Positions 10,101 to 18,305 of a DNA stretch of 64,000 bases are shown piece by piece. The translations under genes were made by a program, and so were the position numbers. The DNA comes from an uncultured Roseibium sp. (GTDB taxonomy: Bacteria > Pseudomonadota > Alphaproteobacteria > Rhizobiales > Stappiaceae). Below the pieces are notes generated by a model, which saw only the letters and a program-made list of their open reading frames with translations, was not told the origin of the DNA and did no database searches. The stretch's first letter is position 1. Each line of letters starts with the position of its first letter. The stretch lies in the NCBI RefSeq assembly GCF_963669205.1, contig NZ_OY769915.1, positions 6,094,501-6,158,500 on the forward strand. Direction: 5' to 3'.

Positions 10101-10873
10101 CCGAGACTTCAACGAGCACTTCCGACAGGATCGCCCTCGTGACCGGCGGCGGCACCGGTGTCGGCAAGGCGGTCGCCAAGGGTCTCAGCGCGGCGGGCTG
10201 GCATGTGGTCATCACGGGCCGGCGCGATCAGGTTCTGGCATCTGCAGCGGACGACCTGGAGCGCGAGACAGGAAACAAGGTGTCCTGGATGACATGCGAC
10301 GTCGGCGACCCCGGATCGGTCAGTGCGCTGTTTGAAAAGCTGCGCGCCGAATTCGGACGGCTGGACCTTCTCGTCAACAATGCCGGCATCGGCAATTCCC
10401 CGGTTCCACTGGAGGAGATCAGTTTCGAGGAATGGAGCAACGTGGTCGCGGCGAACCTGACGGGCGCATTCCTGTGCACGCAGCAGGCTTTCAAGCTTAT
10501 GAAATCGCAGCAACCAGGTGGCGGGCGCATCATCAACAACGGCTCGATTTCCGCGACGACCCCCCGTCCGAATTCGGCGCCCTACACCTCGACCAAGCAC
10601 GCCATCACCGGACTGACCAAATCAACATCTCTGGATGGACGCGCATTCAACATCGCCTGCGGCCAGATCGACATCGGCAACGCCGCCAGCGACATGACGG
10701 CAAAGATGAGCGGTGGTGTGCCCCAGGCAAACGGCGAACTGGCGCCGGAACCGACCATGGATCCGGCCCATGTCGCCGACGCCGTGGTCTACATGGCCAG
10801 CCTGCCGCTCGACGCCAATGTGCTCACTCTGACCGTGATGGCGACGAACATGCCCTTTGTGGGGCGGGGTTAA
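10097..10873 (+). CDS. SDR-family oxidoreductase
   Basis: A 258-residue classical short-chain dehydrogenase. TGGGTGVGKAVA is the cofactor loop (~15-26), NNAG is near residue 94, and the catalytic residues are in NGSISAT and YTSTKHA. The C-terminal LDGRAFNIACGQIDIGNA is characteristic of a subgroup found widely in alphaproteobacteria. The start overlaps the denD stop by 4 bases, so the two are co-translated and probably act on the same sugar-acid pathway. Substrate unknown; a 3-hydroxy-acid or sugar alcohol is likely for the family. The gene is intact. Confidence 0.85.
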   Translation: MTETSTSTSDRIALVTGGGTGVGKAVAKGLSAAGWHVVITGRRDQVLASAADDLERETGNKVSWMTCDVGDPGSVSALFEKLRAEFGRLDLLVNNAGIGNSPVPLEEISFEEWSNVVAANLTGAFLCTQQAFKLMKSQQPGGGRIINNGSISATTPRPNSAPYTSTKHAITGLTKSTSLDGRAFNIACGQIDIGNAASDMTAKMSGGVPQANGELAPEPTMDPAHVADAVVYMASLPLDANVLTLTVMATNMPFVGRG

Positions 10874-10877
10874 ACTC

Positions 10878-10908
10878 AAAAAAAAGCCGCCGGAACAGAT
10901 CCGGCGGC
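10878..10908 (-). terminator. intrinsic terminator of the KGSADH/FAH operon
   Basis: Read on the minus strand, a perfect 9-bp stem (GCCGCCGGA with TCCGGCGGC, 5-base loop) is followed by eight T. It lies between two convergent genes, directly after the stop of the minus-strand aldehyde dehydrogenase gene. Confidence 0.85.
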
Positions 10909-10916
10909 GATTGACA

Positions 10917-12425
10917 TCAGTTCTTGGCCGCATCCGGCAGCAGGTCTGCCGGCAAGTTCTGAAAACAAACCGGCCGCAGCCAGCGGCGGATCGCCATCGT
11001 ACCGACGGAGGTGGCACCAAAGTTGGTCGAGGCCGGGTAAGGTCCGCCGTGAACCATGGCCTCGGCCACTTCAACGCCGGTCGGGAAGCCGTTCGCCAGA
11101 ATCCGGCCTGCGCGGCGTTCCAGGATCGGCATGAGCGACTTGGCAAGAGCCGCATCGCTTTCTTCCATCTGCAGTGTGGCCGTCAGCTGACCCTCGAAAC
11201 TGCGGGCAACCGACCGCATCTCCGCGTCGTCCCGAACCGTGACAATCACACCGGCAGGCCCGAAAACCTCTTCCTGCAAATCGCGGTTTCCGACAAAGGT
11301 CTCGGCGCTGGCCCGGTAGACGGCAGGCGTTGCCCCCCGGTTGTCACTGACCGAGCTGAGCAGCGTCTCGACACCGGCAACGGCACCGATCCGGCCCTGC
11401 CCGTCGCGGCAGGCGCTGGCGATCCCGTCGGTCAGCATGGTTTGCGCGCCAACAGCCTCAAGTGCCTGGACGGCGCTATTCGCAAAACTGTCGGCCTGCT
11501 CTCCGCCGTGAACGACAACAACACCCGGGTTGGTACAGAACTGGCCGACACCCATTGTCAGAGACCCGGCCCAGCCCTCTCCGATCGCCTCGGCGCGTGC
11601 CGACATGGCGCCCGGCAGGAGGAATACCGGATTGACGCTGCCGAGTTCACCGAAAAACGGGATCGGCTCCGGCCGCGCGGCACACAGATCGAACAGCGCG
11701 CGCCCGCCCCTTAGGGATCCGGTAAAGCCGACCGCCTTGATGAGCGGATGCTGGACGACACCCTGACCGAGCGCGAGCGTCGTTCCCTGCAGGAAACCGA
11801 ACGTTCCTGCCGGAAGCCCGCAGGCTTTCACCGCGGCATCAATGGCCTGCGCAACCAGTTCGCCCGTGCCGGGATGGGCCGGGTGACCCTTGACGACGAT
11901 CGGGCAACCGGCCGCGAAGGCCGATGCCGTGTCACCACCTGCCGTGGAAAACGCCAAAGGAAAGTTAGATGCGCCGAAAACGGCGACCGGACCGATCGGC
12001 CTCTGCACCAGGAACAGTTCAGGACGCGGCAGGGGCGCTCGGTCCGGCAGCGCACTGTCGTGGCGCCGGTCAAGGTAGTCACCCTTCAGGATCGTGTCTG
12101 CGAACAGCCGCAACTGCCCGGTCGTGCGGCCGCGCTCGCCATCGAGACGGGCGGCAGGCAAAGCCGTTTCCTGACCGCCAATCTCGGTCAGCTCCGCGCC
12201 CCGCGCCTCGATTTCATCCGCGATCTTGTTCAGGAAGGCAGCTCTTTCCTGATCGCTCGTGGCGCTGAAGACCTCGAAAGCCTCGTCCGCAGCGCGGCAC
12301 GCCCGGTCAACGTCTTCAACCGACGCCTCTGAAAAACTGTTTGGGGTTCCGTTGGCCGGCTGCGACTGAAACGTCGCTTCGCCTGAGACCCATTCTCCAT
12401 TGATGAGATTCTTGCCCGTTAGCAT
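10917..12425 (-). CDS. alpha-ketoglutarate semialdehyde dehydrogenase (2,5-dioxovalerate dehydrogenase)
   Basis: A 502-residue NAD(P)-dependent aldehyde dehydrogenase of the KGSADH branch, which converts 2,5-dioxopentanoate to 2-oxoglutarate. Key features are VFGASNFPLAFSTAGGDTASA (~150), KGHPAHPGTGELV, the GFTGSLRGGRALFDL glycine motif (~240), FFGELGSVNPVF and the catalytic Cys in GVGQFCTNPGVV (~300). It follows the FAH-family dehydratase gene by 12 bases on the same strand. Together they form the last two steps of an oxidative (Weimberg-type) pentose or hexarate route into the TCA cycle. Intact, in contrast to the frameshifted denD nearby. Confidence 0.9.
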   Translation of the reverse strand: MLTGKNLINGEWVSGEATFQSQPANGTPNSFSEASVEDVDRACRAADEAFEVFSATSDQERAAFLNKIADEIEARGAELTEIGGQETALPAARLDGERGRTTGQLRLFADTILKGDYLDRRHDSALPDRAPLPRPELFLVQRPIGPVAVFGASNFPLAFSTAGGDTASAFAAGCPIVVKGHPAHPGTGELVAQAIDAAVKACGLPAGTFGFLQGTTLALGQGVVQHPLIKAVGFTGSLRGGRALFDLCAARPEPIPFFGELGSVNPVFLLPGAMSARAEAIGEGWAGSLTMGVGQFCTNPGVVVVHGGEQADSFANSAVQALEAVGAQTMLTDGIASACRDGQGRIGAVAGVETLLSSVSDNRGATPAVYRASAETFVGNRDLQEEVFGPAGVIVTVRDDAEMRSVARSFEGQLTATLQMEESDAALAKSLMPILERRAGRILANGFPTGVEVAEAMVHGGPYPASTNFGATSVGTMAIRRWLRPVCFQNLPADLLPDAAKN

Positions 12426-12437
12426 CCCGCTTGTTCC

Positions 12438-13592
12438 TTAAATTAGACTGCGTTTTGACAGGTTGCGCATGAGTGCGCTTGTTCCGAACGTCCATTCCGG
12501 GCACTCGGTCGAGAGCCGGACGGTGTTGCGCAGCGTGCCGAGCTGCGCGCATGAAATACTGACGATATCGCCGAGCTTGTGGGTAAAGCCCTCGCCGGGG
12601 GCGTCACGATCCTCGGTGGGTGCGAAAAGCGTTCCCAGGAACAGCAGAAATCCGTCGGGATACTGATGATGCCGCCCGCGCGTCTGACCGACCAGGTCCA
12701 GCGGGTCCCGGCTGATCTCCGTCATGGTGGAGTGACCGGAAAGCTCGAAGCCATCCGTTCCCGATACTTTCAGGTCCAATTCGAGACGGCGCACATCGTC
12801 GATCGAAAAGGTGCTGTCGAACAGCCTGATCGCAGGACCGATGGATGTGGACGCATTGTTGTCCTTCGCCTTGCCCAGCAACAGCGCCGACCGGCCCTCT
12901 ACGTCGCGCAGATTGACATCGTTTCCAAGCGTCGCCCCCTTGACCGTCCCGGCACTGTCGACCGCCAGCACCACTTCCGGCTCCGGGTTGTTCCAGTTGG
13001 ACACCGGGTGCAGGCCGACCGACGCCCCGTAGCCGACGGCGGACGTGGGCTGCGCCTTGGTGAAGACCTCCGCGTCCGGTCCGATTCCGACTTCCAGATA
13101 CTGCGACCAGACGTCCTCCGCGATCAGCGCTTCCTTGAGCTGTGCCGCTTTTTCGGACCCGGGGGTAACCGACCTGAGGCTGTCTCCGATGATCGCATGA
13201 CAGCGCTCGCGAATGGTTTCCGCTTTCGCCGGATCCCCCTTTGCCTTCTCCTCGATCACGCGCTCCAGCATTGAAAACGCGAAGGTGACACCACAGGCCT
13301 TGATCGCCTGAAGGTCAGCCGGCGCAAGCAGCCAGGGCCGCGCCGGATTCGGGTTCTCAATCGAATTGGCGGCAATCTCGTCGACCGTGCCGATGGCGAC
13401 CCCATCGGCATCTGAGACCCAGCCGGCGGGGTCTTCGAGCTCGAGCAGATCCCGCATCGTGGGCACCGCCGCGCAGGTAATGTCGATCAGGGTGTCGCCG
13501 CGCAACACGCAAAGACTGGGGCCGGACAGGTCCGGCCGCCAGACCCGGAATACGAACATCCCGTCGCCCGGCAGGTTCAGTTGAGAGGTCAT
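12438..13592 (-). CDS. FAH-family 2-keto-3-deoxy-pentonate dehydratase (XylX-like)
   Basis: A 384-residue fumarylacetoacetate-hydrolase-fold enzyme closely resembling Caulobacter XylX, which dehydrates 2-keto-3-deoxy-xylonate to 2,5-dioxopentanoate. Matching blocks are ACGVTFAFSMLERVIEEKA, VEVGIGPDAE-type YLEVGIGPDAEVFTK, SNWNNPEPEVVLAV, LGNDVNLRDVEGRSALLLGK, KDNNAS and HHQYPDGFLLFLGTLFAP. The metal-binding acids lie in the NPEPE segment. It is the first gene of a two-gene operon with KGSADH. The exact sugar (xylose, arabinose or an acid sugar) is uncertain because no sugar dehydrogenase, lactonase or transporter is in the window. Confidence 0.88.
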   Translation of the reverse strand: MTSQLNLPGDGMFVFRVWRPDLSGPSLCVLRGDTLIDITCAAVPTMRDLLELEDPAGWVSDADGVAIGTVDEIAANSIENPNPARPWLLAPADLQAIKACGVTFAFSMLERVIEEKAKGDPAKAETIRERCHAIIGDSLRSVTPGSEKAAQLKEALIAEDVWSQYLEVGIGPDAEVFTKAQPTSAVGYGASVGLHPVSNWNNPEPEVVLAVDSAGTVKGATLGNDVNLRDVEGRSALLLGKAKDNNASTSIGPAIRLFDSTFSIDDVRRLELDLKVSGTDGFELSGHSTMTEISRDPLDLVGQTRGRHHQYPDGFLLFLGTLFAPTEDRDAPGEGFTHKLGDIVSISCAQLGTLRNTVRLSTECPEWTFGTSALMRNLSKRSLI

Positions 13593-13854
13593 GATGATAT
13601 CGTGTCCACTTCTGCAGGATGGCTGGAGCTCATTAACCAGACGCCCGGCGCATCAATCAAGGGGCTTTTTCGCGAATTCAGATCGTCAGGTACGCTGAAG
13701 GCACGCACCCGGTGGACGATCGGATGGCCCGAGTTGATGCCTAGAGCCATCGTTCAGGACAGAAGGGGAGATGCGCTGACGGACATTGCGCCCCGGAGAA
13801 AAGCGATCCTGCGCTCCGGTCGAGGAATGGTATTTCAAGACTGTTCGGAAAACG

Positions 13855-14145
13855 TCAGGAACCGCCGCTGATCGCCGCCTCGGAACCGGCGGCGGTGACC
13901 ACATCGCTGTCGCCAGGCGTCAGATAGCGCTCCTGCGCGTTCACGGCCGTCTGACCATCCGTCGGCAGATTGGTGTTGTAGGCCTGCCTCGGGAAGGGCT
14001 GCACGGTGTGAATGCCCATATTGGCCTGCATGGCGCTGCCTGCACCGACCGTCACGGTATCCCGGTGGCTCATGTAGTCGGCGCACCCGCCGAGAAGAAG
14101 CACTGCCGCGAGAGCCGCAAGCCGATCAGTTCTTGGAATAAACAT
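13855..14145 (-). CDS. small lipoprotein downstream of the secretin (Tad-associated)
   Basis: About 96 residues starting MFIPRTDRLAALAAVLLLGGC: a lipoprotein signal peptide with lipobox LGGC at ~16-19, then an N-terminus ADYMSHRDTVTVGAG and a low-complexity, Ser/Ala/Gly-rich end. I prefer the ATG at 14145 over the one at 14151 because gagg sits 6 bases before it. The 5' end overlaps the secretin stop codon, so the two are translationally coupled. Similar short lipoproteins accompany Tad/Cpa secretins in alphaproteobacteria, where they may act as pilotins or CpaD-like partners. That role is inferred from position. Confidence 0.75.
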   Translation of the reverse strand: MFIPRTDRLAALAAVLLLGGCADYMSHRDTVTVGAGSAMQANMGIHTVQPFPRQAYNTNLPTDGQTAVNAQERYLTPGDSDVVTAAGSEAAISGGS

Positions 14146-15658
14146 AACCATCCTCGAGTTCCAGATCGACGATATGGCCGTATGGTCCGATGAGACCATC
14201 GCCTTCCTTGTATTTGCGCAGCATGTCCTTGTTCACTTCCAGCAGGCCGAGGGCGAACATCTCGACGTCATTCGTTGGTCTCGTGTTATCGAGCGGCGAC
14301 GCCAGCGGTTCGTCCGGGCGCGCCGGCCGGACGAGCCGGGGGGTCACCACGATGACCAGATCCGTTTCGCGCTTCTGGAAGCTTGTGGACCGGAAGAGCA
14401 CACCGAGAACAGGCACCTGACCCAGCCAGGGCAGCTGGCTGATGTCGCGGGTGTCGACATTCTCGAGAAGACCCGCAATGGAGAAGCTTTGCCCGTCCTT
14501 GAGCTCGATCACGGCTTCCGCACGCCGCGAGGTGAAACCGGGGTTGCCGTTCACATTGATCGAGTTGTCAATATCACTGACTTCGGTCATGACGCGCAGA
14601 TTGATCCGGCTGGCGTCGAGCACCGTCGGCACGAATTCCAGACGGACCCCGAACGGCCGGTAGTCGGTTGAAGAGGCAACACCTCCCGCATTCGAAACCG
14701 CCGTCTGGATCGGCACTTCCCCGCCGACATGGAAGCGGGCGGTCTCGCCGCTGATTGTCGTGAGGTTGGGTTGCGCCAGCCGGCGCACAAGGCCTTTGCC
14801 TTCCAATGCGTCGATAATGGTGTCGATCCGGATTCCCGCGGTTTCCAGGACCTTGCCGATCAGGGTGCCGAAGGGCAGCGCACCCTGCTGCGCGACACTG
14901 GCACCTGTTCCAAGCAGCGCGACGAGGCCGCCGTCTTCGTTTGTTCCCACCTGAACACGCGAACCGCTGGTGCTTACGTTGCCATTGTCCGAACGGCCGA
15001 CCCAGTTCACGCCGAGATCGCGGCCAATCGAGCGGCTGGCTTCAAGGACGCGAACCTCCAGCGCGACCTGTTGCGGACTGCGCACGCTCATTGCATTGAT
15101 GACGGGCGCTTCGGAAAACTGCTGTGCGACCTCCAGAACCTTTGTCAGTTCCACAGCATTGTTTACCGAACCGCTCAGCCGGATCTTGTTCCCTATATTG
15201 GAAACGGAAACGAGAGAGGTCGGCGCAACGGCCCGGATTGCGCGAACGACATCGTCAAAGTTCAGCTGCACCCTGACCTCGATGACCCCGAGCAGCGTTT
15301 TCGAGGCGTCGTAGATCGAAATGTTGGTCAGGCCGGGCGCCTTGCCCTGAATGTAAAGAACCTGTTCGGAGAGCGGCACGATATCAGCCGTTTCCGGATT
15401 GCCGACCACGAGATCGGAGAACTTGCGATTGGTTCTCACGGTGCGCGTCGTTCCGGGTTGCATGACAACCTTGGAAACGCTGCCGCCGTTGACGACCAGC
15501 GTCATCTCGTCGACTTGCGCCTTGGCCGCACCCGGAGCCGCGATGCTCATGCCGACTATCGCGATCACCATTGTCAATAGGGACGATATCTTCACGTCAG
15601 GTCTCGTCTTTAGATTTCGCAGTTTTAAACAGGACCGACGTGAATTTTGTTTCCGCAT
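14126..15658 (-). CDS. cpaC: Tad/Flp pilus outer-membrane secretin (CpaC/RcpA family)
   Basis: About 510 residues. A long N-terminal signal peptide (positively charged start, TMVIAIVGMSIAAPGAAKA) is followed by the pilus secretin N-terminal domain (VVMQPGTTRTVRTNRKFSDLVVGNPETADIVPLS), BON/N1-type repeats, and the secretin core: ALEVRVLEASRSIGRDLGVNW, then PIQTAVSN, RLEFVPTVL, and the C-terminal QLPWLGQVPVLGVLFRST and ETDLVIVVTPRLV. It forms the outer-membrane channel for a Flp pilus. The start MRKQNSRR at 15658 gives a plausible signal peptide. No CpaB gene precedes it, unlike the usual cpaBCDEF order. Confidence 0.88.
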   Translation of the reverse strand: MRKQNSRRSCLKLRNLKTRPDVKISSLLTMVIAIVGMSIAAPGAAKAQVDEMTLVVNGGSVSKVVMQPGTTRTVRTNRKFSDLVVGNPETADIVPLSEQVLYIQGKAPGLTNISIYDASKTLLGVIEVRVQLNFDDVVRAIRAVAPTSLVSVSNIGNKIRLSGSVNNAVELTKVLEVAQQFSEAPVINAMSVRSPQQVALEVRVLEASRSIGRDLGVNWVGRSDNGNVSTSGSRVQVGTNEDGGLVALLGTGASVAQQGALPFGTLIGKVLETAGIRIDTIIDALEGKGLVRRLAQPNLTTISGETARFHVGGEVPIQTAVSNAGGVASSTDYRPFGVRLEFVPTVLDASRINLRVMTEVSDIDNSINVNGNPGFTSRRAEAVIELKDGQSFSIAGLLENVDTRDISQLPWLGQVPVLGVLFRSTSFQKRETDLVIVVTPRLVRPARPDEPLASPLDNTRPTNDVEMFALGLLEVNKDMLRKYKEGDGLIGPYGHIVDLELEDGYVYSKN

Positions 15659-16006
15659 CCTAGCAAAAGTACCTAAGATATTGAAAGAGCCCCCGCCGAC
15701 TGACAATCAATACTAAGTTGCCGACGATTAACGGCTGGTGAAAAAAAACTTAAAACTGAAAGTGATCGCGCAAAAACTTCATTAATTGAGATCTCTGCCT
15801 TGATATTATCTTGGAGATTGAAGCTTTGATCTGAAGTATTCAACCGCAATACACCTAAAAATTGAAAAAATAATCGTATCCGGCGACAAACCTGGTTTGA
15901 ACGGACGCGATGCGACCATCGCAAGGGGCGGTGCTGGTGCGAAGGAATGTCAGGTTTTGGCTCAAAGTGACCGCTTGGGGCACTGTCGGCTATCCACGGG
16001 AGAACC
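15659..16006. other. AT-rich non-coding gap in the Tad fragment
   Basis: This 348-base stretch is markedly AT-rich compared with its surroundings, especially 15720-15890. It carries several A and T tracts and no credible coding frame. It sits upstream of the minus-strand secretin, so it most likely contains that gene's promoter and regulatory sites. I could not identify a definite -35/-10 pair or a hairpin with a U tract. Confidence 0.6.
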
Positions 16007-16648
16007 TCACCGCTTTTCGTAGCGCACTTTGCCGTCGGCAGTGACCACCCTCCGGAACAGGGCCGATCCCTCGGCTGATCCCTGGGCCGGGGCCGGTGGG
16101 CGCGCGAAGCTGACGCGCGGTGTCCCGCGCGCGCTCTCGAACCGATTGACACTTTGTGCCGACAGGGCCGGTGAGAACATTGCGGACGCCGTCGATGAAT
16201 GGAAGAAATCGATATCCGCGTCGACCCTGGTCTTCAGGTTGTCGACCGGGATGTCGGAATCACCGCGCTCGATCCGCATTAGCCTGACGCCTGACTGGAT
16301 CTGGCTGAGCCGCTGGTCCATCTTCGAAAGACGGCCTTGAACACCGGTATTCATCAGCGCGACATTGCCGGAAATCCGCTTTTCGAATTCCTGCAGGCCG
16401 TCAAGCTGGCGGCGGATCTGATTGAGTTCCGCCGTCGCCGACCAGGAGAAAAACAGGCCGACAAACAACAGGATTGTCACCGCGACGGAAACGGCATTGA
16501 GGGCAACAAGGATCCGGATATTGCGTTGCAGGAAGGCTGCGACAGGTGACGGGTCCTTGCCTGCCGCAGGTGCCTTGACCGCTCCGTTGGAACGTTCGTT
16601 CGCTTCACCTGTCATCTTGGGGCCGTTCACGTCGCCGCGTTCCCTCAC
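16007..16648 (-). CDS. membrane-anchored coiled-coil protein of unknown function (Tad-associated)
   Basis: A 213-residue protein not assignable to a named family. Residues ~1-40 are polar; one transmembrane segment spans ~46-68 (ILVALNAVSVAVTILLFVGL). A heptad-rich coiled coil follows (~70-125, ELNQIRRQLDGLQEFEKRI onward), and the C-terminus is Pro/Ala-rich and predicted disordered. It begins with a GTG overlapping the tadD stop (TAGTG); an internal ATG at 16615 is an alternative start. Translational coupling to tadD suggests a role with the pilus machinery or its envelope placement. Not enough is visible to say more. Confidence 0.7.
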   Translation of the reverse strand: MRERGDVNGPKMTGEANERSNGAVKAPAAGKDPSPVAAFLQRNIRILVALNAVSVAVTILLFVGLFFSWSATAELNQIRRQLDGLQEFEKRISGNVALMNTGVQGRLSKMDQRLSQIQSGVRLMRIERGDSDIPVDNLKTRVDADIDFFHSSTASAMFSPALSAQSVNRFESARGTPRVSFARPPAPAQGSAEGSALFRRVVTADGKVRYEKR

Positions 16649-17160
16649 TAGCCGCGATTGGCAAAGGAAGTGCTGTTGCGCAGCAGTTCCAGATTGTTGG
16701 CGGTCGTCTGGTTGCTCGGGTCGATGTCATAGGCCTTCAGAAAGTATCGCCGTGCCGATACCAGATTGCCGCGCAACATGTAGGAGTAGCCGACGTTGTT
16801 CAGGTATTCGGGCCGGTTCGGTATCATCCGCGCGAGGCGTTTGTAGCCGATGTCGGCATTGTCGAACCGTCCGATCATGTCGGCGGACGCCGAATAACCG
16901 ATCCACGCAACCGGGTCCTTCGGATAGACCTCGACCGCCCGCTTGTAGATGGCGTAGGCCTGACCGTAGTTTTTTTCCCTGAACTGCACCCTGGCGTGCT
17001 GCAGGAGCTCGTCGTCAGGGTAGTAGGCAACCTTTGACAGGTCGTCGTTCGAAGCGGCGCTGTCACCGAAGGTCGACAGGTTTGCCAGGTCTCCGGACTG
17101 GCAACCTGCCAGCAAAAACACCGATACCGCAAAAGCAGAAGACTGTTTACGCAACCACAT
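16648..17160 (-). CDS. tadD: TPR lipoprotein TadD
   Basis: A 170-residue lipoprotein. MWLRKQSSAFAVSVFLLAGC is a signal peptide with lipobox LAGC. Tetratricopeptide repeats follow (~55-160: LLQHARVQFREKNYGQAYAIYKRAVEV, IGRFDNADIGYKRLARMIPN, GNLVSARRYFLKAYDIDPSN). TadD-like TPR lipoproteins are needed for Flp pilus biogenesis and probably help assemble the secretin. It heads a minus-strand group with the coiled-coil protein, then (after a 348-base gap) the secretin and small lipoprotein. The upstream 260 bases to the GntR gene are AT-rich and presumably hold its promoter. Confidence 0.82.
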   Translation of the reverse strand: MWLRKQSSAFAVSVFLLAGCQSGDLANLSTFGDSAASNDDLSKVAYYPDDELLQHARVQFREKNYGQAYAIYKRAVEVYPKDPVAWIGYSASADMIGRFDNADIGYKRLARMIPNRPEYLNNVGYSYMLRGNLVSARRYFLKAYDIDPSNQTTANNLELLRNSTSFANRG

Positions 17161-17420
17161 TGTCTCTTACCACGCCGCTTATACTCTGACGGGTCAATCC
17201 ACTGCGGCAGCATTACTACGCAGTATTCACGATATCTCCCGCCGCTACTCTGTCGGTCTGCATTGAAGTTAGAGGGATTGTGAAAATTATTGGTTAAGAG
17301 CGTCGAATTACATTTCGTAAAAATTTGCCCTTCACGGATAAGCTTCCGCTAAGCAACTGCCGCGCGCAAATACGCGGCCGCGCACCGGCTCGGGCAACGA
17401 ACAAAAGCGAATGGAAAATG

Positions 17421-18152
17421 TCAGCCGGCCTTTGGCTTGCGCCGCTGCGCGGCGAGCTCTTTGGTGTAGGCGCACAGCTGTTCAAGACTGTTTGCGGCCC
17501 CGACGGCGTCCCGTTCCTTGAGAGCATTCAGAAGCGCATCGTGATAGTCGGCGATCCGCTCGCGGTCGCGCAGGCGGTAGACAAGCATGTTCATCAGCGG
17601 CTGCATCGCTTCGAACGCGGCCGACAGCTGAAAGGCCAGCAGCGGATTGCCGGTCGACTGCGCGATGGTCGAATGAAACGTCACGTCGGATGCACAGAAT
17701 TCCTCATCGCTGGTCAGGGGATCCCGCTGCCGGGTTGTCTCCGTGCGCATGGCCGTCAGGTCGTCCTCTGCACACTTGTCGGCAGCGAGCGGCAGGGCCG
17801 CGGCTTCCAGCGAAAACCGGGCCTCGATCGCATCTTCGAGCGGAATGTCATTCATCCCGATCAGCAGACGCGTCGTCGTCACGAGATTGTCCTGCGCCTC
17901 CGACCAGGTCATGCGGTTGACGAATGCACCACCGGACGAGCCGCGCTCGCTCCGGATAAGGTTCTGCGCCGCCAGGCGTTTGAGCGCTTCGCGGACCGTT
18001 GAACGGGACACACCGAACCTGTCGGCAAGATCGGATTCGCTCGGCAGGCGTTCTTCGCCCGCCAGCCGGCCTTCAAGAATGGCGTCACGGATGGCATTGG
18101 CGATCTGGACCGAAAGTCCCTCTTTCTGAATCGTATCGAATTCAATCGCCAA
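17421..18152 (-). CDS. GntR-family (FadR/FCD subfamily) transcriptional regulator of the DMSP operon
   Basis: The N-terminal winged helix (VQIANAIRDAILEGRLAGEERLPSESDLADRFGVSRSTVREALKRLAAQNLI) is followed by an all-helical FCD ligand domain with metal-ligand-type residues in ALPLAADKCAEDDL and FHSTIAQSTGNPLL. I chose a TTG at 18152 as start because gagggcgt precedes it and MAIEFDTIQKEG fits the family N-terminus; upstream in-frame residues are unlike coding sequence. It diverges from the DUF2182-DUF1326-dmdA-dmdB-acuI operon, with an operator-like palindrome between. By analogy with other DMSP loci it is probably a repressor released by a DMSP catabolite such as acrylate or an acyl-CoA. This is inference. 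Confidence 0.85.
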   Translation of the reverse strand: MAIEFDTIQKEGLSVQIANAIRDAILEGRLAGEERLPSESDLADRFGVSRSTVREALKRLAAQNLIRSERGSSGGAFVNRMTWSEAQDNLVTTTRLLIGMNDIPLEDAIEARFSLEAAALPLAADKCAEDDLTAMRTETTRQRDPLTSDEEFCASDVTFHSTIAQSTGNPLLAFQLSAAFEAMQPLMNMLVYRLRDRERIADYHDALLNALKERDAVGAANSLEQLCAYTKELAAQRRKPKAG

Positions 18153-18231
18153 AACGCCCTCGCATGCCCTCAAGATGAAACGCAGACAACCTAATTGCAC
18201 CTCTCCAAACGGTCAATTGCAAAAAAACAAA

Positions 18232-18240
18232 TGTCAGACA
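18232..18240. promoter_or_regulatory. candidate GntR/FadR-type operator
   Basis: TGTCAGACA is a perfect inverted repeat about a central A (ATGTCAGACAA in context), matching the general FadR-subfamily pattern of GT...AC half-sites. It lies in the 153-base divergent region between the GntR start (18152) and the first operon gene (18306). Flanking GTCAA (18212) and TTGAC (18250) add a second, wider inverted pair. Confidence 0.6.
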
Positions 18241-18305
18241 ATTAAATGTTTGACTTTTAAATGATGGAAGCGCAGCGTAGCGCAACCAAAAAATGGGAGG
18301 AGCGG

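Noticed and set aside
13593..13854. Plus-strand open frame between the FAH-family gene and the small lipoprotein.
   Set aside because: It begins antisense inside the dehydratase gene, has no ribosome site, no motif and a charged, non-protein-like composition.
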